Assembly: GCA_020543525.1 (NCBI GenBank)
Contig: JAHYIO010000004.1
Coordinates: 62,001 to 126,000 of the forward strand
From: Coriolopsis trogii
Lineage: Eukaryota; Basidiomycota; Agaricomycetes; Polyporales; Polyporaceae
Reading direction: 5' to 3'
Length of the DNA stretch: 64,000 nt
Below the pieces are notes generated by a model. It was not told the origin of the DNA. It did not search any database and saw nothing but the letters and a program-made list of their open reading frames with translations. Position 1 is the stretch's first letter. The number at the start of each line of letters is the position of its first letter. Shown here one piece after another: positions 55,301 through 64,000 of the stretch. A program made the position numbers and the translations under genes.

Positions 55301-55400
55301 AGCCAGGGATCGGCATGGAGTTGGAGAGAGCAAGCGTCGGGCGTAGTACTACATAGAAAGATGAATATGAGACAATGAGCAGGTCGGAACCAAACGACAA
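52374..55400 (-). CDS. FunK1-type fungal protein kinase, unit D (divergent N-terminus, shared C-terminus)
   Basis: Start at 55400 or, more likely, at the internal ATG at 55316 (MPIPGSSDRVPG). The N-terminal exon keeps the FunK1 landmarks FSADDIARMLSPKS, FLWQNPADAGLPFC and RGRGTWVGAIQM, but is far more diverged from A-C than they are from each other. The second part (53890 downward) has GAFGVPRLVVSFTPTY. From about 53340 downward the sequence becomes nearly the same as the other units: GYLHRDVSIGNVL, ITDGDMAAY, PVDDMWSFFHTT. It also has its own insert wording (KLTLENTAEDSWPAMYALAGK). This looks like a chimera made by recombination or conversion. Exon joints between 54153 and 53890 were not resolved, so intactness is uncertain. 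Confidence 0.7.
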
Positions 55401-55993
55401 ATGGCGCTACAACGGAAGAGTTCCCACGCTTCGACTCATGTCCATGGGCGCTACTGAGAAATACCAAACATGCTTTCGCATTAATATTCACCAGTAGCAG
55501 GACTCAGGCAGCGACCACAAAGTCGACAACTTCATCACTCGACAGAACGGTACCCGCTTACACCTCCTCACTTATCTGCGATATTGCCACCTCCCTGGGT
55601 CCTCTCTGGGGGTAACAACATCATGCCATGGATCTGCTCCGATCGCCCTACTCTCCGGGGTTGTCGACGTCGTCCAATCATACGTTTGGCTTACGCGCAA
55701 CATGTGTGAGTTACAACCTACTCAACGATAGTCTATCAACTTTGACCGGACAATCACTGTCCTCCGCCTCCGCTACATGGTGTTGTGTTGACTCGAACGC
55801 CCCTGATGCCCTCCCCCTGGCAGCCTGCAACTGCCTTCTACCTCAGGCGTCAGCCCGCCAGCAGGCAAACAGTGCGTGAAAGACCGTGATGCATGTGCGC
55901 GCTCCATACGGATGATCGAACTATGCGCATCAGAGGATGTCAGTACCGAGCCTTGAACGGTTGAACGGAGCACGAGGGAAACGCACATGCAGA
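55401..55993. repeat. FunK1 spacer, copy 4 (inverted, diverged)
   Basis: A 593-nt spacer between units D and E. Its left-hand end in minus-strand terms is unrelated, but near 55870-55993 it again matches the 3' flank seen after the other units (the GCGCATCAGAGGATGTCAGT motif at 55925). Confidence 0.55.
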
Positions 55994-58719
55994 TTACGCC
56001 TCGACGCCCTGCTCGAAATCTTCGCGGTTATCATACATCGCATCCACAAGCGCCGCTATGCCCTGGAAAGCAAGGAGATGGCATTCAAGGAGGGCAGACA
56101 TAGCGTCCGGCGGTTGCGTCGATCTGCTGATTGTCTGACTGCGCGCACGCCGACCGTTTGCGAGGAGAGAGTTGTACCATGTCAACAGAAATGGACTCAA
56201 CGTAAGGAGAGTGTCCGAATAGTCTTCCTGGTAGGAGCAGCTGTCCATCAACGCGTCGGTGGTCGTCAGATTCCGCAGGTCTCCTCGTATGTTCACACGC
56301 AGCGCGTCCTCCGCCGGTGTGTCCTTCTGGTCCCTGCCGTAAGCGACAGCCCATACGGTCGTGTGAAAGAAAGACCACATGTCGTCCACAGGAGTTTGTA
56401 TGTATGGTTCCTTGTACTTCGCAGCGTACAACGAGGTGCGGGACATGAACTCCAATGTACCCTTTGTCACAATCAGCGTGCAAGCATCAGACAAGGTCAT
56501 GGATACACTCACCGACAACGTGCCACGGTGCTCGTTCTCGGGGCTGAAGTACGTCGGCATGTACGCAGCCATGTCGCCGTCGGTGATGATCGCCTTGCAT
56601 TCCGTCGGCACTCCATATCGCTCCAGAGAATCCTGCAGTGCCTTTGCCGCGTCCACGAGCTCCTTCGCCTGTGGGTGTGGGATCTTCTCGGCGAGGGCAT
56701 ACACCGCCGGCCACAAGTCTTCCGCCCCTACCTTTGACAACTCGTCGGTCGCGGTTTCCACAGACGCGGCCGCATCGTCGGGAGCGAAGACCTCCATCAT
56801 CTTCTCCAGGAGGTGTCTCACTCCCAGCGCCGAGAATGGCCGGCATCCCGACGGCGACGAGTCGCACAGCAGAGGCTTCTTGAGCTTCAACACGTTGCCG
56901 ATGCTGACGTCGCGGTGCAGATATCCATGCATGTACATGACCAGCCATCCTACGCGGCAGTGAGAGTGCAGCGAGAGGGTGAGGATGAGAACAAGGGATG
57001 CGTACCCAATCCAGCGTGCAGCAAGCACTCGCACAAGTCCCATGGACTGTCGCATTCCGTCAGCTCTTCGCCCTCGTCTGCGAGCACCGTCACCTGCAAT
57101 GCGCGCTTGTCGGTCCTGGTGGGCACATCGGTTCCGAGCATGTCCCAGAAGTGCTGACTCAGATCGTCGTCGGAAGGCAGGAAGATCGAGTTCGACATCG
57201 GGAAGCCGTCTCGGTACACCGGCGTGAACGACACTATCAGCCGTGGGACACCGAACCCTCCACTCGAGGCGGCATATACCCTGGTTTCGGCGTCGTACCT
57301 GAGGTCTTCGGGCCAGGCGCATTTAATAATGTACTTGCCGGAGGTGTCGAACTCGCCGCAGGCAGGATAGGTGGTGTTTGTAGGAATCCACGTTGGCTCC
57401 TGGTCATGGAGGATCTTCGTCTTCACGGGCGCGATCGTCCCGAGTGGCGCTGGTCCTTGTGCGAAATGATTCAGTACAAGATCACTGTTGAACTTGCTCC
57501 TACGATGAGCGTGAAAACATCAAGTGCAAGACGCACCATTTGTTTGCATGGGTAGCACATCGGGTGCTGATACCATCGGCATGTCAGAATCCGTCTCACG
57601 GGCGATAGGGTCCGCTGGAGCTCTAGCGGTCTCTGCGGAAGCTATCTGGAGTGCACCCACCCATGTGCCGCGACCGCGGACGTTACGGCAATGGTATATC
57701 TCTCTCTCGAGGAAGACTCGAGCAGCATCCTGGCCCTTGACAATCGGCAGCCGGAATTCGCGGCCGTTCGTGAATGGTGGAAGACCAGCGTCGGCGGGGT
57801 TCTGCCAGAGTCGGATGGAGAGCATGATTTTCTGGATGTCGCGACGGGCGTCGAGCTTAGTCAAGCGAAGCGGGTTCGATGCAGCAAGCCCGCCACGGTG
57901 AAATATGAGGTAGCGCAGCTCCCGCGTCGTGTACTTGGCTGCAATAACAAGAGAGAAAGCTCGCAAGGGGCATGCGCTCATCCCTGCCAGAGCGTAGGTC
58001 GCGGCCTGAGCGATGACTCCGCGCCACGAGTCCTTCACCACGCATGGGATAGCGACTTCGTGACCTGGAGTTCCAGCGGCGACGCTCCAATAGCCAGAGA
58101 CCCGGTCGACGTCCTGAGCTCTAGCAAATGCCATCGGGTGTACACCTTGCGCGCCGTCCTTGGTCTCCTTGACGTACTTGACAAAGTTGATAATCTTCCA
58201 GTAGCCGTCCTTGGCCACAATCGCCTGGTCGTTGACTTCTTCCCGGATCGTCTCGTACGCCCGTTGAGCGTTGGTCGCGCACGTACTGAGAAAGTCCGCG
58301 ACCGAGTTGCAGAATCCCAACTCGCCAGTGAAGCACGCATTTGGAACAGGTGGAATGGCTAGCCCTTGCAGGCTCTTCATGACAGCAGGATGGTCAATGA
58401 GAAATGCAAAAGAAGACAATGAGGGATGCCTCCCTGTCGAGCTCTTATCTTTGACAGATTTGGGGGAAACCATTCTGGCGACGTCGTCGGCAGGAAAGTG
58501 ATATATCTGGTTTCCGATCCTCCAGATGAGGTCCTCCATGAGGTCCTGAGAACATGTTGTAGCCAAAACGTCGGACTGTATGGATTCTGTGAAACGTCCG
58601 GAGGTAGAGCTGAGTGACTGAGCAGACGTCACGCCTGGCAGTGCCATATGAAGAGACAGGAGAGATCGCAGACCGACGAGCAGGCGCCCATGCCAGAGAT
58701 GCCTGATTAGGTCAGCCAT
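55994..58719 (-). CDS. FunK1-type fungal protein kinase, unit E
   Basis: Outermost minus-strand unit. Starts are possible at 58719 (MADLIRHLWHGRLL) or 58647 (MALPGVTSAQ). The first choice adds a hydrophobic leader, and a similar hydrophobic stretch (LRLLGLCALFVFPVLY) is open just upstream of the annotated start in units A-C. FunK1 landmarks: HFPADDVARMVSPKS, RLWQNPADAGLPPF, RGRGTWVGALQI, GFGVPRLIVSFTPVY, catalytic loop GYLHRDVSIGNVL, ITDGDMAAY, PVDDMWSFFHTTVWAV. The stop is at 55994. Its insert after the HRD loop is shorter (FAPDDAAASVETATDEL). Intermediate in divergence between D's N-terminal half and the A-C group. No disabling mutation seen. Confidence 0.78.
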
Positions 58720-59553
58720 GATCCGGCATTCTCCGGCACGTCTCAGGCAGCGACCGCCGACCGCGACGTCGACGACTTCACTACTAGTACTACGTATATA
58801 GAATGACTTGGAACTCGTCTCCATTTCCTCAATTCTGCATTTCGTGTCCTCCATCTGCCCTCTCTGTTGGTATCATGTCATGGACATCTGTTCGGATCGC
58901 CCTATTTGTCGCCCAACAGTTTCGAGCTGCGACTGAGTAGGGCCAACGCCCTGCGAGCGCGAGCGCATACCCTGCTTTGATCTATGGTGCGTCCAAGCAT
59001 TCTACTTGCTCGAGTTTGAGTTTAATCCCAGGCACCATTACGCATACGAGCCAAGAAGAGGTCTTATGGACAGCCGACAGGGAGATATTGACAGAACGCA
59101 AAGTTGTACCCTCATACAGTGTCCTATTAGTCCTACGAATATCCGAAGTCTGGATACCTCTCAGCAGCACTGTGTTGCTTCCGGAGGGTAGCTTTCGGCT
59201 GTTCGTCCAGGGTTGTCGTCCAATCGTACGACCGCGTTATCACAACTTCCGCTCGACACGCATTGAAGCTCAGAGCGTTCCGGCTCTTTACATGGACCCT
59301 CTACTGCCGACCAGGTCAAGACGATTCGCAGGCGTCATTACAGCGGTGACAGCATCGGAAGTCTGCAAGCTCTTCGTCCCATGATGTGAGATCCCGATGG
59401 CTTCGGACCATTCATCCATAGGGCGTCTTGGAAGCTGTCAACATTCTGCTTGGGGTATATAAGAGTTCTCCGTCTCGGGCTCTGCGATTCCTGCGCCTGG
59501 TAGCGCGCCCTTCCCTGCCGCTACGCGCAGATGCTCATCCCTCGACGACGAAA
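58720..59553. other. Intergenic, right edge of the FunK1 array
   Basis: Divergent spacing between unit E (minus) and the DUF6533 gene (plus). The open frame at 58977-59384 shows no recognisable features. Position 59455-59463 has a GGTATATAA TATA-like motif about 90 nt before the next ATG. Confidence 0.4.
59455..59463 (+). promoter_or_regulatory. TATA-like box of the DUF6533 gene
   Basis: GGTATATAA lies about 90 nt upstream of the ATG at 59554, followed by a CT-rich stretch. Confidence 0.45.
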
Positions 59554-60857
59554 ATGACGCTCGAGCCTCCAGCGTCCTTTGTCAATTTCGCCAACTCACG
59601 CGATCTGAGCTATAGCGAGGTCGCGTGCGTCACTATCCTTACATGGGATGTTCTCATAATGCTCTCGGATGAGGTACGTCGCCTGATCGAAGAGCGCTAC
59701 GTTTTATGACTGATGTAGCATGTTGCAGGTCGATCTCATATGGAAGTGAGTAGGCAGTTGCAATGTCCGGTACCAGTGCGTTCATGCGACCGAAGACGGA
59801 TGTGGACGCCCGCCAAAGTCATGTACTTCGTCGCCCGGTACCTTCCGTGGCTGGTGCAGTTGTGAGGACACTCCATGATCCACCGAATTCTACCCCTGAA
59901 CCCGACGTATAGAGCGCTACTTGCGATCAACGTAAACGGGACCACCGGGCTCACATACACCTCCGGACAGTGCGCTACATGGCAGGTCGTCCAAGGTATC
60001 CTCTTGCAAGTCGTCGTCACCACAGTCGACATCATACTCATTACACGAGGTATGCACGCAGCTTCCGCACCGAAGAGACTCTGACTGTCGCACGATCCGC
60101 GTAGTATACGCGCTGTACAGCAAAAGCCGAGTGCTGCTGGCGTTCCTCGGCTCGCTGTTCGTGGCAGAGATCGCTGCGCTCTGCTACATTCTTGCTGTCG
60201 TCACCCCTCGCCTGACCTACAACGATGAATGTTACGTGACGTCGAGTCCGCCGATCTTTCTGTACTATTGGTACGTGCTCCTCGGTCCTCTCCACGCTCG
60301 CTATATGGAAGGATGCATCTGACCATATACAGGGTGATCTCGCTCGTCTTCGAGACGGTGCTCTTTGCTCTCACCATTGCCAAGTTCCTCTGTGCGGTCA
60401 GGGAAGGATGGGGCATGGGCCCAATCATGCAGCAGTTTGTCGCAGACGGGACATGGGCTTATGCCCTTATCTTCCTGGTCATGCTCGTGAACATGATGTT
60501 GTACAAGTTCGTGCACTCGTCTCTGACTGGCATTTGTTACACGTGCGTGCTTCTCTCTTTTACTCGATGTCTCATTTCACATCGTCGTATAGGTGGCTGC
60601 TTGTGGTCTTGTCCTTTGCAGTGCGTTCTCCCGGCACTGGCACACTATATACCCGAGCTGATGCTGTGACTTTCCAGGGTTCTAGACTTGTACTCAATCC
60701 TAGGCGATCCTCTGCGATGTACAGCATTACTACGCACGATACCGCCATCGAGCTCCCCCGCCTCTCTACTTTCCGTTCTATGTCGACCACATCTCATGTC
60801 GGTAACAGGGGATCGGGAATCCTGGTCACCATTGAGAGAATCACCGACGGTACGTAA
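59554..60857 (+). CDS. DUF6533-type multi-pass membrane protein
   Basis: Multi-exon gene from the ATG at 59554. The diagnostic DUF6533 block is spread over the first three exons: CVTILTWDVLIMLSDE, then VDLIWK joined to RMWTPAKVMYFVARYLPWLVQL. Later exons add hydrophobic segments: WQVVQGILLQVVVTTVDIIL, VLLAFLGSLFVAEIAALCYI, VISLVFETVLFALTIAKFL, AYALIFLVMLVNMMLY and WLLVVLSFA, followed by GSRLVLNPR and a Ser/Thr-rich cytoplasmic tail. About six to seven membrane helices are expected. This family is large in mushrooms, with unknown function; the architecture resembles receptor-like proteins. All introns I placed are GT-AG and 50-80 nt. The stop at 60857 follows the frame through a possible further donor (GGTACGTAA), so a longer tail is possible. 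Confidence 0.75.
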
Positions 60858-61180
60858 CAGAACCTGTCTGAGAGTCATGGAGATGTGTTGAGACGCCGCG
60901 CAGAACCCGATTGGGAGAAAGCTTGAGGGACACTCCCTGAAACCGCGAGACATCCCGTCGTATCTCACACCCCACATTATAGTAGACCGGTTGAAACGCG
61001 TATAGTAGACGTTTTCTTCGCTGTTGTATCCCTCTCTTGCTCCCATGTACTCCTTTTCGCATCTTCCTCACATTGTCCTCACATTGCATTGTAGTTCTAG
61101 CAATCATTGGTCCGATCGTCTCCATTCATACGTTATAGCCTTTTACAAATACGGATACGCAGGCACGTCAGATCCCGAGA
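60858..61180. other. Convergent 3' intergenic region
   Basis: Between the 3' ends of the DUF6533 gene (plus) and the second SDR (minus). No gene seen. Confidence 0.4.
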
Positions 61181-62308
61181 TCACAACGCCCACTCCTTGC
61201 CCGTCTCCGTCAAGAACAGTCCGTTCTGCTCCGGGCTGAGCCCATCGATCGTCTTGAGCTGGGCAGAGACGGACTGCTCAGGGGTCAGGAGTTCGACCGG
61301 GATCCCTCCAGCCTTGAACGCCTCCACGGCCTGCACCATGCCCGCCTTGGCCTGTGGATCACCTACTCGCTTCGTCAGCCTCTGCCCATGCACGACAAGC
61401 ACAGTAATCCTCCGCCCGGAGCGACGTACCGTGCTCCCCGAGCGTGTCCGTGGTATCGACAACCCCAGGGCTGATCGAGACGACGGCGAAGCGTTCGTCC
61501 TTGAGCTTGATCGCCCACTTCGTGGTCGCGACGAGCGTGGCGGCCTTGGACATCCCGTACGCGGCCATGTCCGCGAGCCCGACCGCGCGCGCGAACTTGG
61601 GGTCTGCCCCGCCGGAGTTGATGACGACCACTTTCTTGAGCGGGGCGGTGGAGGCGCGGAGGAGGGGGAGGAAGGCGGTGATCGAGTGGATCACTCCGAG
61701 GGTGTTGATCTTGTACTAGGGAGAGGAGCGCGAGCTGTGAGCGATGGGGACCGTAACGGTCTTGAAGACGCGCCCTGAGAGTCACATACCGTATCCATGA
61801 AGTCTGCGTCAAGAGCGTCCATGTTCGGGCTGAAGAATGATGATTAGGCTTATGAATAGCTTCGGGGAGATCACGGCACTAGCTTACAAGTGGTCAAAGC
61901 CTAGGTAGAGGGTTGCGAGGTCCATGCGAGCCGCGTTGTGGACGAGACAGTCGAGGGTTCCCCCGGTGATCTCGGAGACCTTCTTGGCCGCTCTCTGCAC
62001 GTTGGACACGTTGTCAGGCATCGTCGGGTTCGAAAACAAGTTGGGTATGGGCACACCTCAAGAGAGCTATAGTCTACGATGTCGCCTTCCACGACATGCA
62101 CGTTCTGCATGCCGTGGATGGTCTTGGCGAGGTGGGTGGACGTTTGCGCGTTCCTCACGATGGCGAAGACAGTCGTGTCGGTCCGAGCGGCCTAAGAGGC
62201 AGTCAGTAAAGACCAAAAGCAACCCAGTTGAATGTGCGGACGTACCAGCTGGCGAACATATTCGAGGCCAATACCGCGAGAGGCTCCAATAATGGCGTAG
62301 GTAGGCAT
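61181..62308 (-). CDS. Short-chain dehydrogenase/reductase (SDR), paralogue of the gene at 14590
   Basis: Read from the ATG at 62308: MPTYAIIGASRGIGLEYVRQ holds the Rossmann glycine motif GASRGIG. Following exons give NVHVVEGDIVDYSS (the conserved Asp), an NMDALDADF block, then INTLGVIHSITAFLPLLRA, LKKVVVINSGGADP and the catalytic YGMSK (Tyr-x3-Lys). The last exon ends LFLTETGKEWAL at 61181. It matches the first SDR motif for motif (MPYYAVVGASRGVG; YCVSK) and shares its intron pattern, so the two are duplicates with a common ancestor. It transfers hydride to or from NAD(P); substrate unknown. Confidence 0.78.
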
Positions 62309-63991
62309 GCTCTTCGAGGTTTGGTCGATTCGCTGGAGAGGGCAGTGTGGAGAGGGACTCGGATGAGCTGGTGGAATACTAGGTGGCATCGTGGGTCTTA
62401 TATACCTCTGGGGCATGGTCGACTCAATATCTTCCTGAGGTTACAATCGTCGTCCAGTATGCCCTGCCGTTCATGCCGAGGATTACAGAGACTCGGCAGA
62501 GAACATGTGAATCAGCTTACGCCGGAAGTGCAGGCAAGTCCACCGGTTGAATGTGTGCATACCATGATAGATATTTGACATCACACAATGCTGATAATGT
62601 TTGTGCCGGATGTCTGAGGGAGAGAGGGAGGAGCAGACTCAGCACAAGCTGCCCACCGACGTGCGATGCGTTGCCACTGTGATGGCAGCCACAAGTGACG
62701 TCACAGTCACACATCTCCGTCACGTCGTAGCAAGCGTCGAGTCCTGAGCGCTACGCATGATTGAAGTTTTCCACTCGCCGACAAATGCTCGTTGCTCCAC
62801 GAACGTGCAGATTCTGTATTCGGACGGTATTCACCCTCACAACCTGTTTGAGACTCAGTGCCTGAGCATGCCTGGTGAGACCCACTCATAAATGTGCTTT
62901 GTCCGCGTTGCAACTGCTGCTTTGCCAGGTCACGTAGCTGCCAGGCATGGTGGCATCAACAGACACGACATAGCCGTCCGTCAAATAGCGTCATTCATTT
63001 CTACTCGCCTCTTTGATTACAAAGCGGTAAGCTCACTGGAGAGCAACCTCGTGCCGAGGTAAGTGCTATCGCCGATACCCGAACTACTTGTCGCGGCATG
63101 CTGATGAAGCCTCCTTGACTGGCATTGAATCAGGCTAAGTCAGACTCTCAGGTGGTACGTATAAATGATGCGCTGTTATGGTACCCCGGCAGATCCAGGT
63201 AGATCTGCGCAGTGGGGTTAGTAGTTCGTTGACAAGTGATTCAACAGCACTGCCACACCACAAGGACGAGGTTACGACGATTGATGGGCAGGTAGTGAGC
63301 TACAACGTCTCGCACCATGGTGAGTTGTCAGCGAGTACGAGAGGAATGACCTCTGAGGCGTTCGCTGGTTACGCGCAGTTCGAATTCACCGGACAACTTT
63401 GGCGAGGACACCGCCAAGCGTGTGTCTGCGAGACGTTGACCTCATGCAAGGGCGAGCGCTCGTGAACGCCGGCTGAGGTGGAGGAACGGAGCAGGAACGG
63501 ATGTCGAACACATGACGGCCAGTGCGCTCATCGCGTCTCGTAACCACACTGATCGCTCTGGTACTTGCTCGCAACTCGGCTGATCACAATAGTCTCGGAG
63601 CATTGCGGCTTTGAGGCTTTATGGAGAACAATGAGAAAGAAGGGGACCGGCAAAACTGCGGCATGAGGCGCTGAACTTGATCACTTACCCTTTTCGGTGC
63701 CGCCCCCTAACCAGGTGGTGTGGCACTCATTCTGTCTGGACGACTCCTGCGAAAGAACGGACTAATAGGGATGTACCCGACGAACTCAGGTATGGAGAGA
63801 AGTGAGCGCCAGTCCCAAATTTGACAAAGCGTTAACATAACCTTTGGGCATGATGGTGAGCTTTGTCTCCTTTGTCCGTTTCGTTGCTGGTATTAGATCA
63901 CTACGTCCTTGCGCTTGCTTTCTTCACTTTCCTTCCCGCTTCTCTCCGTTCTGTTACCTCACCCTCCCTCATCTCGTTGTTTGCCAACACC
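62309..63991. other. Long intergenic region, no gene seen
   Basis: About 1.7 kb. An open frame at 63178-63465 has no motif or plausible context. The last 90 nt (63900-63990) are strongly CT-rich, the usual look of a fungal core promoter and 5' leader. Confidence 0.4.
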
Positions 63992-64000
63992 ATGGTCCTT
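63992..64000 (+). CDS. Possible start of a gene running out of the window
   Basis: An ATG in the context CACCATGG follows a long CT-rich leader. Only three codons are visible (Met-Val-Leu), so nothing can be said of the product. Confidence 0.35.

Noticed and set aside
61375..61812. Additional frame over the SDR at 61181
   Set aside because: A different frame holds the YxxxK active site and VINSGGAD motif; this one is a shadow.
1..64000. CRISPR arrays, rRNA or tRNA genes
   Set aside because: The regular repeats found are transposon ends, duplicated kinase genes or a minisatellite; no tRNA arm pattern or rRNA segment was recognised by eye.

Overview
The window is nuclear DNA of a filamentous basidiomycete, most likely an Agaricomycete of the polypore type. 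The signs are short GT-AG introns (about 50-85 nt) in almost every gene, GC-rich coding sequence, and gene families typical of these fungi: FunK1 protein kinases, F-box proteins, a CBM1 secreted protein, a DUF6533 membrane protein, and a Plavaka transposon carrying a DUF6532 companion gene. Family names come from recognising motifs by eye; no database search was run.

Layout. 0-20 kb is an ordinary mosaic of small genes: a short basic hypothetical protein, two head-to-head paralogous HNH-nuclease-type genes (1485-3095 minus; 4072-5887 plus, the latter strikingly AT-rich), two F-box genes, a four-helix membrane protein, a CBM1 protein, an SDR, and a methyltransferase-like gene with a 611-nt intron. 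20.5-28.0 kb holds a direct tandem array of FunK1 kinase genes on the plus strand: one broken C-terminal copy and two full copies with a repeat period of about 3.24 kb. 29.3-32.1 kb is a long Ser/Pro-rich coiled-coil protein. 32.9-48.8 kb is a JmjC-type gene interrupted near its start codon by a complete chromodomain Ty3 LTR retrotransposon; that element's 3' LTR is itself split by a complete 7.46-kb Plavaka DNA transposon. 49.1-58.7 kb holds three more FunK1 genes on the minus strand, so the kinase arrays are inverted arms around a 21-kb centre. 59.5-64 kb contains a DUF6533 membrane protein, a second SDR related to the first, and possibly the start of another gene at the window edge.

How the parts relate. 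The order of events can be read from junctions. The retroelement left a 5-bp duplication (ATCGA) in codons 10-11 of the JmjC gene and has LTRs that look identical. The Plavaka element then landed in the 3' LTR, leaving a 2-bp CT duplication. The retroelement carries recognisable expression signals: a TATA box, a self-complementary primer site of the Tf1/sushi type, and an in-frame GGGTTTC slippery heptamer between gag and pol. The FunK1 arms show duplication, decay and apparent gene conversion. No rRNA, tRNA or CRISPR was seen. No genuinely unknown defence-like system was recognised; the most unusual items are the nested insertion, the inverted kinase arrays and the divergent HNH pair.
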